From Lachnospiraceae bacterium (GTDB lineage Bacteria > Bacillota > Clostridia > Lachnospirales > Lachnospiraceae): DNA of 64,000 nt. Below the pieces are notes generated by a model. That model was not told where the DNA came from, did not search any database, and worked only from the letters and a program-made list of their open reading frames with translations. Positions 8,901 to 15,369 of the stretch are shown piece after piece (within the stretch, counting starts at the first letter, position 1; the number at the start of each line of letters is the position of its first letter). The position numbers and the translations under genes were made by a program. The stretch spans positions 21,106 to 85,105 of the forward strand of contig JAFRUR010000036.1 of the NCBI GenBank assembly GCA_017438775.1, written 5' to 3'.

Positions 8901-10836
8901 CATAGTCCGCCTTCTGAAGCTCGGTGGCATAGTCCTCATACAGCATGTCGACCCACTGGGTCGCGAGGGCGGCTGCGCCGGAGGCGTGAGGGGCCGCCAT
9001 GGAGGTACCGCTCATGTCCACATAGGCGTTTCCGGGGACGGAGGAATAGATATGTCCGCCGGGGGCCGTCACTTCGGGCTTGAGCTGCAGATCGGGGGTC
9101 ACGCCCCAGCTCGAGAAGTCGCTCATCGTCCAGGCGAGATCGTTCTCGAAGGACGCGCCGCTGCCGAGCTCCGTGACCTGCTGCACTTCCGCGTTCATCA
9201 GGATCTGTGCGTCAGCCTGCTTGATGAAGATCGCGGGAATGGAGCCCTTTTGGATGCTCATGTTGATCGTGCCGGGCTGGTTGTTGTAGATGATCGCGCC
9301 GACAGCGCCCATCTCCTCGGCATTGAGCTGCTTTTCCACGAAAGTGGTGCTGCCGCGGGAGATGACTGCGATCTTGCCTTCCACGTCGATGCCTTCGTAG
9401 TCAGACAGTTCGCCGTAGCCGGGAACGAGGACGTAGTCCAGAGGGCAGGCATCCGCCAGGGAGGCGAACATCTGATCCTCGGTCTCCGCGGTGTCGGTGT
9501 ACATGATGGTCTGGCCATCCACCACGAAGTAGTCCGTGATCAGGTTGGTGTTCTCGATGGAGGCGATGGACAGGGAAGACCAGTAGGTGCTGGGGCTGCC
9601 CACCGTGCCGTAGTCCGGGTTCTCCACGTAAGGAACACCGTAGCCGTAAGGGGTGTTGAAGCCGAAGTAGTACTCGTTGCCGGCGGAGATCGAAAGGACC
9701 GTGCCGTTCTGGTACACGCGGTTGTAGACCTGATCGATGGTCTCTTCACCGGTGTAGAGTTCGGACGTGAAGCCGCAGGGGCTGCCCAGAGACAGGTTGA
9801 TGACGTCGGGGCGAATCACGGTCACGTCTTCCAGGGCCGCCAGGATCCAGTCATCCTTCGCACCGTTGGAGTTGTCGGAGAAGACCTTGAAGATGGCCAG
9901 CTGGGCCTCAGGGGCAACGCCCGAGAAGGTCACGGCGCCGTCTTCGGAGACGGTCTTGCCGGCCACGGTACCGGCAACATGGTTGCCGTGGTTGGAGCGG
10001 CGGGGGAACACGTCGTTGTCGCCGTCCGCGTAGTCATACACGAACGGGACCTTTTCGCTGACCCAGGTCTCGCCGGTGGCGTTAAGGTTGGTGCCGTCCA
10101 CCTGCTCCGTGAGAACCAGGGTGTCACTCTCGGGGGCGTTCGCAAACGCCTCGTGGGTGATGTCCAGACCGGTATCCAGGATGCCGACCAGGGTGCCCTC
10201 ACCGGAAAAACCGGCCTGGTTCAGGATGTTGGAGTAGATCATGCCCGTGCTGGTGTACATGTTGGGCTCGTTCTCGCTCACCTCAGGCAGGCTGAAGGTG
10301 CGGGAAACGAACGCATTCTTGACGCCGGGCATATTCTTGATCATGGGGACGACGTCGTAAGGCACGTCCACCGCGAAGCCGTTCATGGCATTCACGTAGG
10401 TGTACTTCACGACAGCGTTGCGCGCAGAAGCGATGGAAGAAACGTCATTGCCCTTCTTCTCGATGGCCTCCACCACAGCCTTGGAGATGGACTTCACGTC
10501 ATTGGCGACGCTCGTCTGCTCAGCCTTCAGGGTGCGGGCGTACGCGGCCGCTTCCTTCGTGCCGGGCTTTAAGCCCTTTTCGATGACGGAGGGGGCTTCC
10601 AGCTCGACGATGACGGTGACAGTCTCTGCACCCGTCAGGGCGAGAAGGGCATCCTTCTCCTTCTGCTCGGCCGTCTTCGTGGCGGTCGCCGTCAGGCGCT
10701 GCACGGAAACGATCGGGTCAGCATCGAAGTCATGGCTCTTTTCTGCCTTCGCAGGGACGGCGGAGCCCAGGACCATGGAGACGGTCAGGACGAGCGCCAG
10801 AGCCGCGGAAAGCAGGCGGGACTTCGTGTGTTTCAT
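5986..10836 (-). CDS. Secreted multidomain subtilisin-like serine protease (S8, lactocepin-like)
   Basis: A 1616-residue exported protease. A signal peptide (MKHTKSR, hydrophobic core, AKA cleavage region near residue 31) is followed by an I9-like propeptide. The catalytic Asp lies in ILDTGLD (~217) and the His in NHGNHVAGT (~283). An inserted PA domain (about 450-560, VISRGSTT...GAVGAIIYNN) precedes the catalytic Ser in GTSMAAPHASG (~611). The long C-terminal half carries Ig/Fn3-like beta domains as in cell-envelope proteinases. No LPXTG motif or C-terminal TM segment is visible, so it may be released or held non-covalently. AAGGAGG precedes ATG 10836. It likely digests extracellular protein; processing of the neighbouring small peptide is possible but unproven. 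Confidence 0.93.
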   Translation of the reverse strand: MKHTKSRLLSAALALVLTVSMVLGSAVPAKAEKSHDFDADPIVSVQRLTATATKTAEQKEKDALLALTGAETVTVIVELEAPSVIEKGLKPGTKEAAAYARTLKAEQTSVANDVKSISKAVVEAIEKKGNDVSSIASARNAVVKYTYVNAMNGFAVDVPYDVVPMIKNMPGVKNAFVSRTFSLPEVSENEPNMYTSTGMIYSNILNQAGFSGEGTLVGILDTGLDITHEAFANAPESDTLVLTEQVDGTNLNATGETWVSEKVPFVYDYADGDNDVFPRRSNHGNHVAGTVAGKTVSEDGAVTFSGVAPEAQLAIFKVFSDNSNGAKDDWILAALEDVTVIRPDVINLSLGSPCGFTSELYTGEETIDQVYNRVYQNGTVLSISAGNEYYFGFNTPYGYGVPYVENPDYGTVGSPSTYWSSLSIASIENTNLITDYFVVDGQTIMYTDTAETEDQMFASLADACPLDYVLVPGYGELSDYEGIDVEGKIAVISRGSTTFVEKQLNAEEMGAVGAIIYNNQPGTINMSIQKGSIPAIFIKQADAQILMNAEVQQVTELGSGASFENDLAWTMSDFSSWGVTPDLQLKPEVTAPGGHIYSSVPGNAYVDMSGTSMAAPHASGAAALATQWVDMLYEDYATELQKADYVNALLMSTAYPVPYEVAVNEGEDGEPEYEVVSYYSPRKQGAGLIDLTGVVSTYTFLTGTNTAGNRPKIELGEDEAKKGIYTLTTTINNWSGFELGYNVKVVTQTDTAEEGIITMEPHVLHPEVIGEEHVTVGGGATKRVSVKIKLTDEDREYLEQFPNGTFVEGFLILEADGEESEYNGNTTTNEVNLVAPFMGFYGDWEAAGLMDRMADSLEWPEHVYGGAWSWKDYADYYQLVGKMPYIGANMYDPALDVADPIDPKYNMIASDSYYRLYVDILGPQYAPYLMQDTDAHMGIVAITLPLKRNADWFRIVIEDDETGDVYLDYEYAEQLPKLYDGDALTSFAEIDWGTYNDKSDSKDALPEDTVIKVTATASLGNGDPESVVSYYTVDNTAPSIVGYEDGNIPVDMATTRSGKKFLIFKATDNYYLADVEVGQMVGTGSRAQFDMFDQQVFYPEEAGEVEAITFEVTDMGDVENYTVLLHDFTGWEASYTLNPNGDLVLTPARTTVAAGGTVTYKVADASGFAIPMDDPELTWNVEGATSDATAIEAGVLTVGEDEKSRELTVKVNYAGAYDGTAVVTVNRLFNVTLTVNGEGTVTPELQKVTGSGRNQRISYEPIELPGIAVEGSVIRFTAATDAAHVVDSAAVNGEAVEVDANGQFLVTVADDTDVVVDFGDFGGVKLYGKNVVLNSALAAKFYLEVEDENVVNEAMVAVTYKGETTYTAISELPTARMEGKTMRVVSVKSAAKEMRENININVVRPFDGGYADVAFADYYNEDITGGYDYSIEAYLLTAMQSTDETVAALAASTNNYGKYVQKFLKYKADEVEPDASLIEYVTADLLQDYAKTIAGAVEGFEDTGSNLVFGDMVSIKFYFEADTLDDLIVTIDGEEVVPVEAGDEYYVEIKDIPADDYGKLYEFSVSRGEETYTKTYGVFSYCYSKIANANTKPVTADLCKAMYDYYMKAEAYQAAH

Positions 10837-10937
10837 ACGTACTTCCTCCTTTTTCTCTCTATATGAGGGCGCCTCGGAGCAGATATAACCTGCGAACGTG
10901 CGCCGACATACCTTTTCCGTCCGAAGACGTTTTTTTC

Positions 10938-10965
10938 ATTATAAAACTTGAGACCGAGATTTCAA
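10938..10965 (-). promoter_or_regulatory. Promoter of the S8 protease
   Basis: Minus strand: TTGAAA (10960-10965), 16-bp spacer, perfect TATAAT (10938-10943). This gives a ~95-nt leader before the ATG at 10836. Confidence 0.75.
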
Positions 10966-11044
10966 GTGTTAACCATTTCGCAAAGTTATCGCAATATAAT
11001 ATGGGACCCCCCTAACAGGTTATACCAAAAATATGCGCAAACAT

Positions 11045-11073
11045 TTGACGAACGAAAGCGGAACATATATACT
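11045..11073 (+). promoter_or_regulatory. Promoter of the 11.1-13.8 kb peptide/radical SAM operon
   Basis: Plus strand: TTGACG (11045-11050), 17-bp spacer, TATACT (11068-11073). It lies about 38 nt upstream of the 31-residue peptide ATG and is divergent from the protease promoter. Confidence 0.75.
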
Positions 11074-11110
11074 ATAGGGAAGTGATCACATCCATCAGGA
11101 GGCATGCACC

Positions 11111-11206
11111 ATGAAACAGCCCTACGAGACCGCCGAGGTCACCGTTATCGTCTTTGAGGAAGCCGAGATCTCCGTCGTGGATATCTCCATGCCCATCGTC
11201 CACTGA
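11111..11206 (+). CDS. 31-residue peptide, candidate radical-SAM-modified precursor
   Basis: A very short gene with an excellent AGGAGG (11097-11102) 8 nt before the ATG and a promoter just upstream. The product begins MKQPYETAEVTVIVF and ends in DISMPIVH. Y5, V10, V12 and F15 match the peptides at 5657-5779 and 56391-56690 without gaps. The C-terminal Pro-Ile-Val-His resembles the Pro-Ile-Phe-His end of the reading frame ending at 11920. It is the first gene of an operon that also encodes PqqD-like and SPASM radical SAM proteins, which favours a peptide substrate role. There is no Cys. Its function is inferred from context only. Confidence 0.7.
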   Translation: MKQPYETAEVTVIVFEEAEISVVDISMPIVH

Positions 11207-11297
11207 CGCGCGGCCGAACGATTCACAGGCATATGTACACTCCGCCGTGCCCTGCGCGGCGGGCCATTCATTTTACGCAGAAAGCGGGTAAACCCCG

Positions 11298-11920
11298 ATG
11301 AAGAAAACCGCACTGGCCGCGGCATCCGTCCTGGCCGGTCTTGTTCTGATCGGAGCCATTGTGCTGATTCTGCTGCCCCGCGGTTCAGACGTCCCGGAAA
11401 CGACCACCCTCATGGCGGCGGAGAATGTGACGGCACCCTCCCCGGAGCGGACGCAGCCGCAGTCCCGGCCCGCACCGGAACAGACGCAGCCGCAGTCCCA
11501 GCCGGTCCCCGCGCAGACAGACGCCGCGCCGGCAGAAAGCACGCAGCTCGCGCCCGAAGAGACCGGGACCGCAGAGGCTCCGCAGACCGCAGAGGCGCAG
11601 ACGCCCCGCAGCACCGGTTCCTATACCATCCGGCCCACGGCCCCCGCGCACACCGCAGGCTATCACGCCGGACGTGAATACATGCACACAAGGGAGTATG
11701 TGTATCCCACGGCGCCCCCTCTTCCCGGTCAGGCAGAGCCCGCCGGAAACTCCGGAGACCCGGAGGAAGGGCCGTTCGAGCCCACCCCGGAGACCCCATG
11801 CCGGGTGCCGGCGCCATCGCCTACGGGGTCCTGACGCCCCCGCCCGAGAAATCCGTGAACGGCATCGTTCCGGACGTCCTCCTGGGTGACGACGGCCTGG
11901 CCCTCCCCATCTTCCACTGA
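11298..11920 (+). pseudogene. Membrane-anchored proline-rich protein, frame broken near 11797
   Basis: The first frame (11298-11834) gives an N-terminal TM anchor (residues ~7-27) followed by a Pro/Gln/Thr/Glu-rich extracellular stretch with a QPQS-type repeat. Near residue 167 the coding signal moves to another frame, from ATG 11798 to the stop at 11918-11920. That frame uses almost only G/C-ending codons and ends in GLALPIFH. A run of four C at 11794-11797 is where one missing base would join both parts. Three readings are possible: a true frameshift, a homopolymer sequencing error, or a separate 40-residue peptide from ATG 11798 (GGAG 5 nt upstream). The parallel locus at 53-55 kb also has an anchored low-complexity protein beside PqqD and radical SAM genes. 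Confidence 0.6.
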
Positions 11921-12016
11921 TCATCGCAACGTCAAGGCCCTGCCGCACGCCCGCAGACGCGCCGGCCGAGGCCTTTTCCTTTTTCACAGTGCCGCAGACG
12001 CAAGAGGTACCGCATC

Positions 12017-12283
12017 ATGAAGCTCAAAAGCAACGTCATCATTCAGCCCCTGGCCGGAGAGACCATGCTGGTCGTCGCCGCCACCACCCCGGACGACTTT
12101 CACGGCATCGTGAAGTTCAACGACACCGCAGCCGACATCGCCTCCGCCATGAGGGAAGATGTCACGGAAGATCAGATCCTGACCCTTCTGCAGGAGAAAT
12201 ACGAAGGTCCCGAAGAAGCCATGCGCGCGGACATCCGCAAGGTGGCGGACCGTCTTCGCCGGATCGGCGTTCTGGAAGGCTGA
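12017..12283 (+). CDS. PqqD-like peptide-recognition protein
   Basis: An 88-residue protein with the PqqD/RRE-type layout: a short beta-hairpin start (LKSNVIIQPLAGETMLV), a mid-region FNDTAADIASAM resembling the N-[DE]-T-[GA]-x-x-[IV]-W motif, and two C-terminal helices ending in LRRIGVLEG. Such proteins bind leader peptides and present them to a radical SAM or other maturase. It sits between the anchored protein and the radical SAM gene (51-nt gap). GAGG lies about 10 nt upstream of the ATG. Confidence 0.8.
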   Translation: MKLKSNVIIQPLAGETMLVVAATTPDDFHGIVKFNDTAADIASAMREDVTEDQILTLLQEKYEGPEEAMRADIRKVADRLRRIGVLEG

Positions 12284-12334
12284 CAGCTCCCGCACCCGCA
12301 CAGCATCCCGCGTTTTCACGCACAGGTGGACCGT

Positions 12335-13849
12335 ATGAAGACTCTGTTCCCGGGGGACGACAACGTTCTCCGCGTTCTCGGCAGACAAAAACCCTCGCCG
12401 GACAGCGCCGTCCGGAAGAATCGCTACGCCCTCTCCTTCACTTCGAACGGGAGGGTGTTTCTTTGGAACGGCCTGACGCGCGCCATCCTTGCCGCGCAGG
12501 CCCCGGAGGAAGAGGCCCTGTTTGCCTCCTTCCCTTCCCTGGATCCCGCACCGGACGGCGCCGATGCGCCTGTTCCTGCCGCCGCAGGGGCCCACGGCGG
12601 ACAGGCAGATTCCGGGGCCGGCGCATCTTCTGCGGAGCCCGCGCCGGAGGATGCCCCCGCACCGGCAGGTGTCCTCTCCTCTCCGGCCGGACAGGCCCTG
12701 TACGACGGATATTTCTTCCTTCCGGAGGGCCGTTCTTCCCGCGCCCTGTATCAGGACGTTCTGAACGCCCTGCGCCTCCTGCGCCGCGACATCGGGAAGA
12801 CCACGTCCTACACCATCCTCTCCACCATGGTCTGCAACGCGCGCTGCCCGTACTGCTACGAGGGCGGCCGCCGGCAGTATCCCATGTCCATGGAGACCGC
12901 GGATGACATCGCCGCCTACATCATTGAGAAGTCCGGAGGGAGCGAGGTCAGCCTCTCCTGGTTCGGCGGGGAGCCCCTCCTGGGCGTCGCCGCGATCCGC
13001 AGGATCCTGGCTGGTCTCAATGCGGCCGGCGTCGCATATAAGTCCAGCATCGTCACCAACGGGTATCTCTTTACCGAGGCGCTGGCGGAGGAAGCGGTCC
13101 GCGACTGGAAGCTCACCCGCGCCCAGATCTCCCTGGACGGCACGGAGGAGCGGTACAACCGGATCAAAAACTACGTCAATCCCGTGGCGTCGCCGTACCG
13201 GCAGGTGCTCCGCAATATCGGTCTTCTGCTGGATGCCGGCGTGCGCGTCTCCATCCGGCTCAATACCTCGCCCGAAAACATCGAGGACATGTTCCGGCTG
13301 GTCGGGGAGCTCGGGGAGACCTTCCCCGGCAGGAAGAACCTGCGCGTCTACGCCTACCCCCTGCACTTTACCGACAGCATCTACAAGGGTCTGGAGACGC
13401 CTCCCGGCGATCTTCCCGCCCTCTACGACGGCCTCGACCGGCTCGGCGCATACATCCGGTCGCTGGGCTTCCCGGCCTCGGGAAGGTTCCCGAATCCCGC
13501 AAAGTTCCCCATCTCCTACTGCATGGCCAGCGCGTATTCCTCCGCCTGCGCGATCGACCCCTCCGGGCGGATCACGCACTGCGAGCACTGCGGAGACGAA
13601 TGGTTCTACGGCAATGTGCGGGAAGGCATCACCGACGCCTCCCTCTACCGCTCCCTCATGGAGCCGCCGCTCCCGGACCGGTGCGCCTCGTGCCCGTTCC
13701 TGACCACCTGCACGCCCTTCCGCCACCCCTGCCCCGACATGTCGCCCTGGTGCCGCTGGGAGGTGCGCCGCGACCTGCGCGCGAACCTGCTGCGCCAGAC
13801 CGAAGAACAGGCGCCGCAGACCGAGGAGGAAGAGCATGCGGCGTGCTGA
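12335..13849 (+). CDS. SPASM-domain radical SAM enzyme (putative peptide maturase)
   Basis: A 504-residue protein. Residues 1-150 hold a PqqD-like or linker region with an Ala/Pro/Gly-rich low-complexity insert (~65-115). The radical SAM cluster CNARCPYC is at ~167-174, followed by the SAM-binding WFGGEPLL segment. The C-terminus has a SPASM-type set of cysteines (CAID...CEHC...CASCPFLTTC...C...C) that would bind auxiliary Fe-S clusters. I chose ATG 12335 because AGGTGG sits 6 nt before it; the upstream GTG 12326 lies inside that site. The pairing with a PqqD gene points to modification of a peptide, most likely from this operon. Confidence 0.9.
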   Translation: MKTLFPGDDNVLRVLGRQKPSPDSAVRKNRYALSFTSNGRVFLWNGLTRAILAAQAPEEEALFASFPSLDPAPDGADAPVPAAAGAHGGQADSGAGASSAEPAPEDAPAPAGVLSSPAGQALYDGYFFLPEGRSSRALYQDVLNALRLLRRDIGKTTSYTILSTMVCNARCPYCYEGGRRQYPMSMETADDIAAYIIEKSGGSEVSLSWFGGEPLLGVAAIRRILAGLNAAGVAYKSSIVTNGYLFTEALAEEAVRDWKLTRAQISLDGTEERYNRIKNYVNPVASPYRQVLRNIGLLLDAGVRVSIRLNTSPENIEDMFRLVGELGETFPGRKNLRVYAYPLHFTDSIYKGLETPPGDLPALYDGLDRLGAYIRSLGFPASGRFPNPAKFPISYCMASAYSSACAIDPSGRITHCEHCGDEWFYGNVREGITDASLYRSLMEPPLPDRCASCPFLTTCTPFRHPCPDMSPWCRWEVRRDLRANLLRQTEEQAPQTEEEEHAAC

Positions 13850-14072
13850 GGCCGGCAAGGAGTTATTTTACAAAAGCGAGAGAAAAGATAAGATCTGGTG
13901 AGTCGACCATCCGAATTTGATCGGTGTATGGGAGTTTTCCTTCGACCGAAAGACGATCTACAATATGTTTGCAGATTATCCCTGGGAACTGACTCCTGAG
14001 CAGGTCGAGCTCTTTGACCGCGAGAATCCATACTGGGCAGAATTCTTCACCGACCGAAAACAGCAGAAATGA
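13836..14072 (+). pseudogene. Small DUF7675-like protein interrupted by an in-frame TGA
   Basis: The reading frame starts at ATG 13836, inside the end of the radical SAM gene, with GGAGG 6 nt upstream. It runs 79 codons to TGA 14070-14072 but has an in-frame TGA at 13899-13901, directly after a Trp codon. Read through, it gives FYKSERKDKIW-stop-VDHPNLIGVWEFSFD and DYPWELTPEQ...FDRENPYWAEFF, which I recognise from a family of small clostridial proteins of unknown role. TGG to TGA is a single change. The codons are more A/T-rich than those of the neighbours. A nonsense mutation is likeliest; sequencing error or recoding remain possible. The family name is from memory. Confidence 0.6.
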
Positions 14073-14076
14073 ACAA

Positions 14077-14108
14077 AAAAAGAGATGAGCGCGGGCTCAT
14101 CTCTTTTT
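14077..14108. terminator. Bidirectional terminator between the radical SAM operon and purC
   Basis: A perfect 14-bp stem AAAAAGAGATGAGC/GCTCATCTCTTTTT with a 4-nt loop lies between convergent genes, with T-runs on both strands. Confidence 0.9.
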
Positions 14109-14135
14109 GATTTTCTCTCTGTGTGCCGCGTAAGC

Positions 14136-15002
14136 TTACAGCTCCTCTCCCGTCAGCATATGATAGGCTTCCTTGTAGAGGGCGGCGGTGCGGTCCACGA
14201 CTTCCTGCGGCAGCGTCCAGCCATGGTCCTTCGTGGCCTTCAGCCAGTTGCGCACGTACTGCTTGTCGAAAGAACTCTGGCCGCGGCCGGGCTCGTAGTC
14301 GGAGGCGCGCCAGAAGCGGGAGGAGTCGGGGGTGAGGACCTCGTCTCCGAGAACGATATCGCCATTCTCGTCCAGGCCGAACTCGAACTTGGTGTCCGCG
14401 ATGATGATCCCGCGCTCCAGGGCGTAATCCGCGCAGGTCTTGTACACGGCCAGGGTCGCGTCCTTCACACAGCGGGCGATCTCCTCGCCGCGGCCGGGGA
14501 AAGCCTTCTCCAGCACAACGATGGACTGCTCGTAGCTGATGTTTTCGTCATGGTCGCCCAATTCCGCCTTCGTGGACGGGGTGTAGAGCGGTTCCGGCAG
14601 CTTGTCGCACTCGCGCAGGCCCTCCGGGAGCTTCAGCCCGCAGATGGTGCCGTCCTTCTTGTAGTTCTCCCAGCCGGAACCGGTAATGTAGCCGCGCACG
14701 ATGCATTCCACGGGGATCATCGTGAGCTTTTTGCACAGGGTGCTGCGGCCCTCGAAGGCCTCGGTCCGGAACTGCTCCGGCATGTCGGCCGTATCCACGC
14801 TGACGAGGTCGTTTTTGATGACGTCCTTCGTGAGGTCGAACCAGAAGCGGCTCATCTGCGTGAGGACCTTGCCCTTGTCCGGAATGGTGTTGTGGAGGAT
14901 CACGTCAAACGCGGAGATGCGGTCCGTGGCCACCATGATCAGTTCTTCTCCGAGGTCGTAGATCTCGCGGACCTTGCCTTCTTTTACCGGACGATATTCC
15001 AT
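14136..15002 (-). CDS. purC: SAICAR synthase (phosphoribosylaminoimidazole-succinocarboxamide synthase)
   Basis: De novo purine synthesis: joins CAIR and Asp using ATP. The 288-residue protein has the typical start (KVREIYDLG, TDRISAFDV) and the RGYITGSGW signature in the middle. AAGGAG precedes ATG 15002. It stands alone here, with its own promoter at 15074-15103; no other pur genes or purine riboswitch were recognised nearby. Confidence 0.97.
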   Translation of the reverse strand: MEYRPVKEGKVREIYDLGEELIMVATDRISAFDVILHNTIPDKGKVLTQMSRFWFDLTKDVIKNDLVSVDTADMPEQFRTEAFEGRSTLCKKLTMIPVECIVRGYITGSGWENYKKDGTICGLKLPEGLRECDKLPEPLYTPSTKAELGDHDENISYEQSIVVLEKAFPGRGEEIARCVKDATLAVYKTCADYALERGIIIADTKFEFGLDENGDIVLGDEVLTPDSSRFWRASDYEPGRGQSSFDKQYVRNWLKATKDHGWTLPQEVVDRTAALYKEAYHMLTGEEL

Positions 15003-15073
15003 GCTTCTCTCCTTCTGCCGATGATATCGGCCACCGATATGATCCCTGTGCGCCTCTTCGCCGCACAGATTGC

Positions 15074-15103
15074 ATTATAGCATAGCGCAGCGCCGTCTTT
15101 CAA
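15074..15103 (-). promoter_or_regulatory. Promoter of purC
   Basis: Minus strand: TTGAAA (15098-15103), 18-bp spacer, perfect TATAAT (15074-15079), about 70 nt before the start codon. Confidence 0.65.
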
Positions 15104-15216
15104 GAGAAGAAAACAAGACGGTTTTCCCGTTTTCGCGGGCTGGCAAAACTGCACACAGAAGGCGCGGGAAGTCCTGCCGATTCTCTTTCCCAAATCTGTC
15201 TTTTTTGTGAATTATG

Positions 15217-15245
15217 TTGCCATTTCCGGCCTTTTGTACTATTAT
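15217..15245 (+). promoter_or_regulatory. Promoter of the LCP gene
   Basis: Plus strand: TTGCCA (15217-15222), 17-bp spacer, TATTAT (15240-15245). It supports translation from ATG 15370. Confidence 0.65.
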
Positions 15246-15369
15246 ATCCCCATATTTATCTTGGAAGTTTTGGATGACGCGGCATTGCCGCGTCCGCTTT
15301 TGCCGTCTATTTTCGGGCCGCAGCGCGTTTTGCAGCCCCGGCGGCAGTCTTCCGATACGAGGTATATCT

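Larger units (their letters stand above)
15003..15369. other. Divergent intergenic region purC / LCP gene
   Basis: These 367 bp hold two divergent promoters, one for purC (15074-15103) and one for the LCP gene (15217-15245), plus a ~118-nt leader for the latter. An upstream in-frame ATG at 15214 falls inside the -35 region, so it cannot be the LCP start. Nothing else is recognised. Confidence 0.6.

Noticed and set aside
5830..10572. 1580-codon open frame on the plus strand opposite the S8 protease
   Set aside because: The composition is His/Val/Gly/Asp-rich and repetitive, as expected from the antisense of G/C-ending codons. The minus-strand frame has a signal peptide and full catalytic motifs.
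15214..15369. N-terminal extension of the LCP protein from ATG 15214
   Set aside because: It overlaps the -35 and -10 boxes and is Cys/Arg-rich; ATG 15370 has a ribosome binding site and directly precedes the TM helices.
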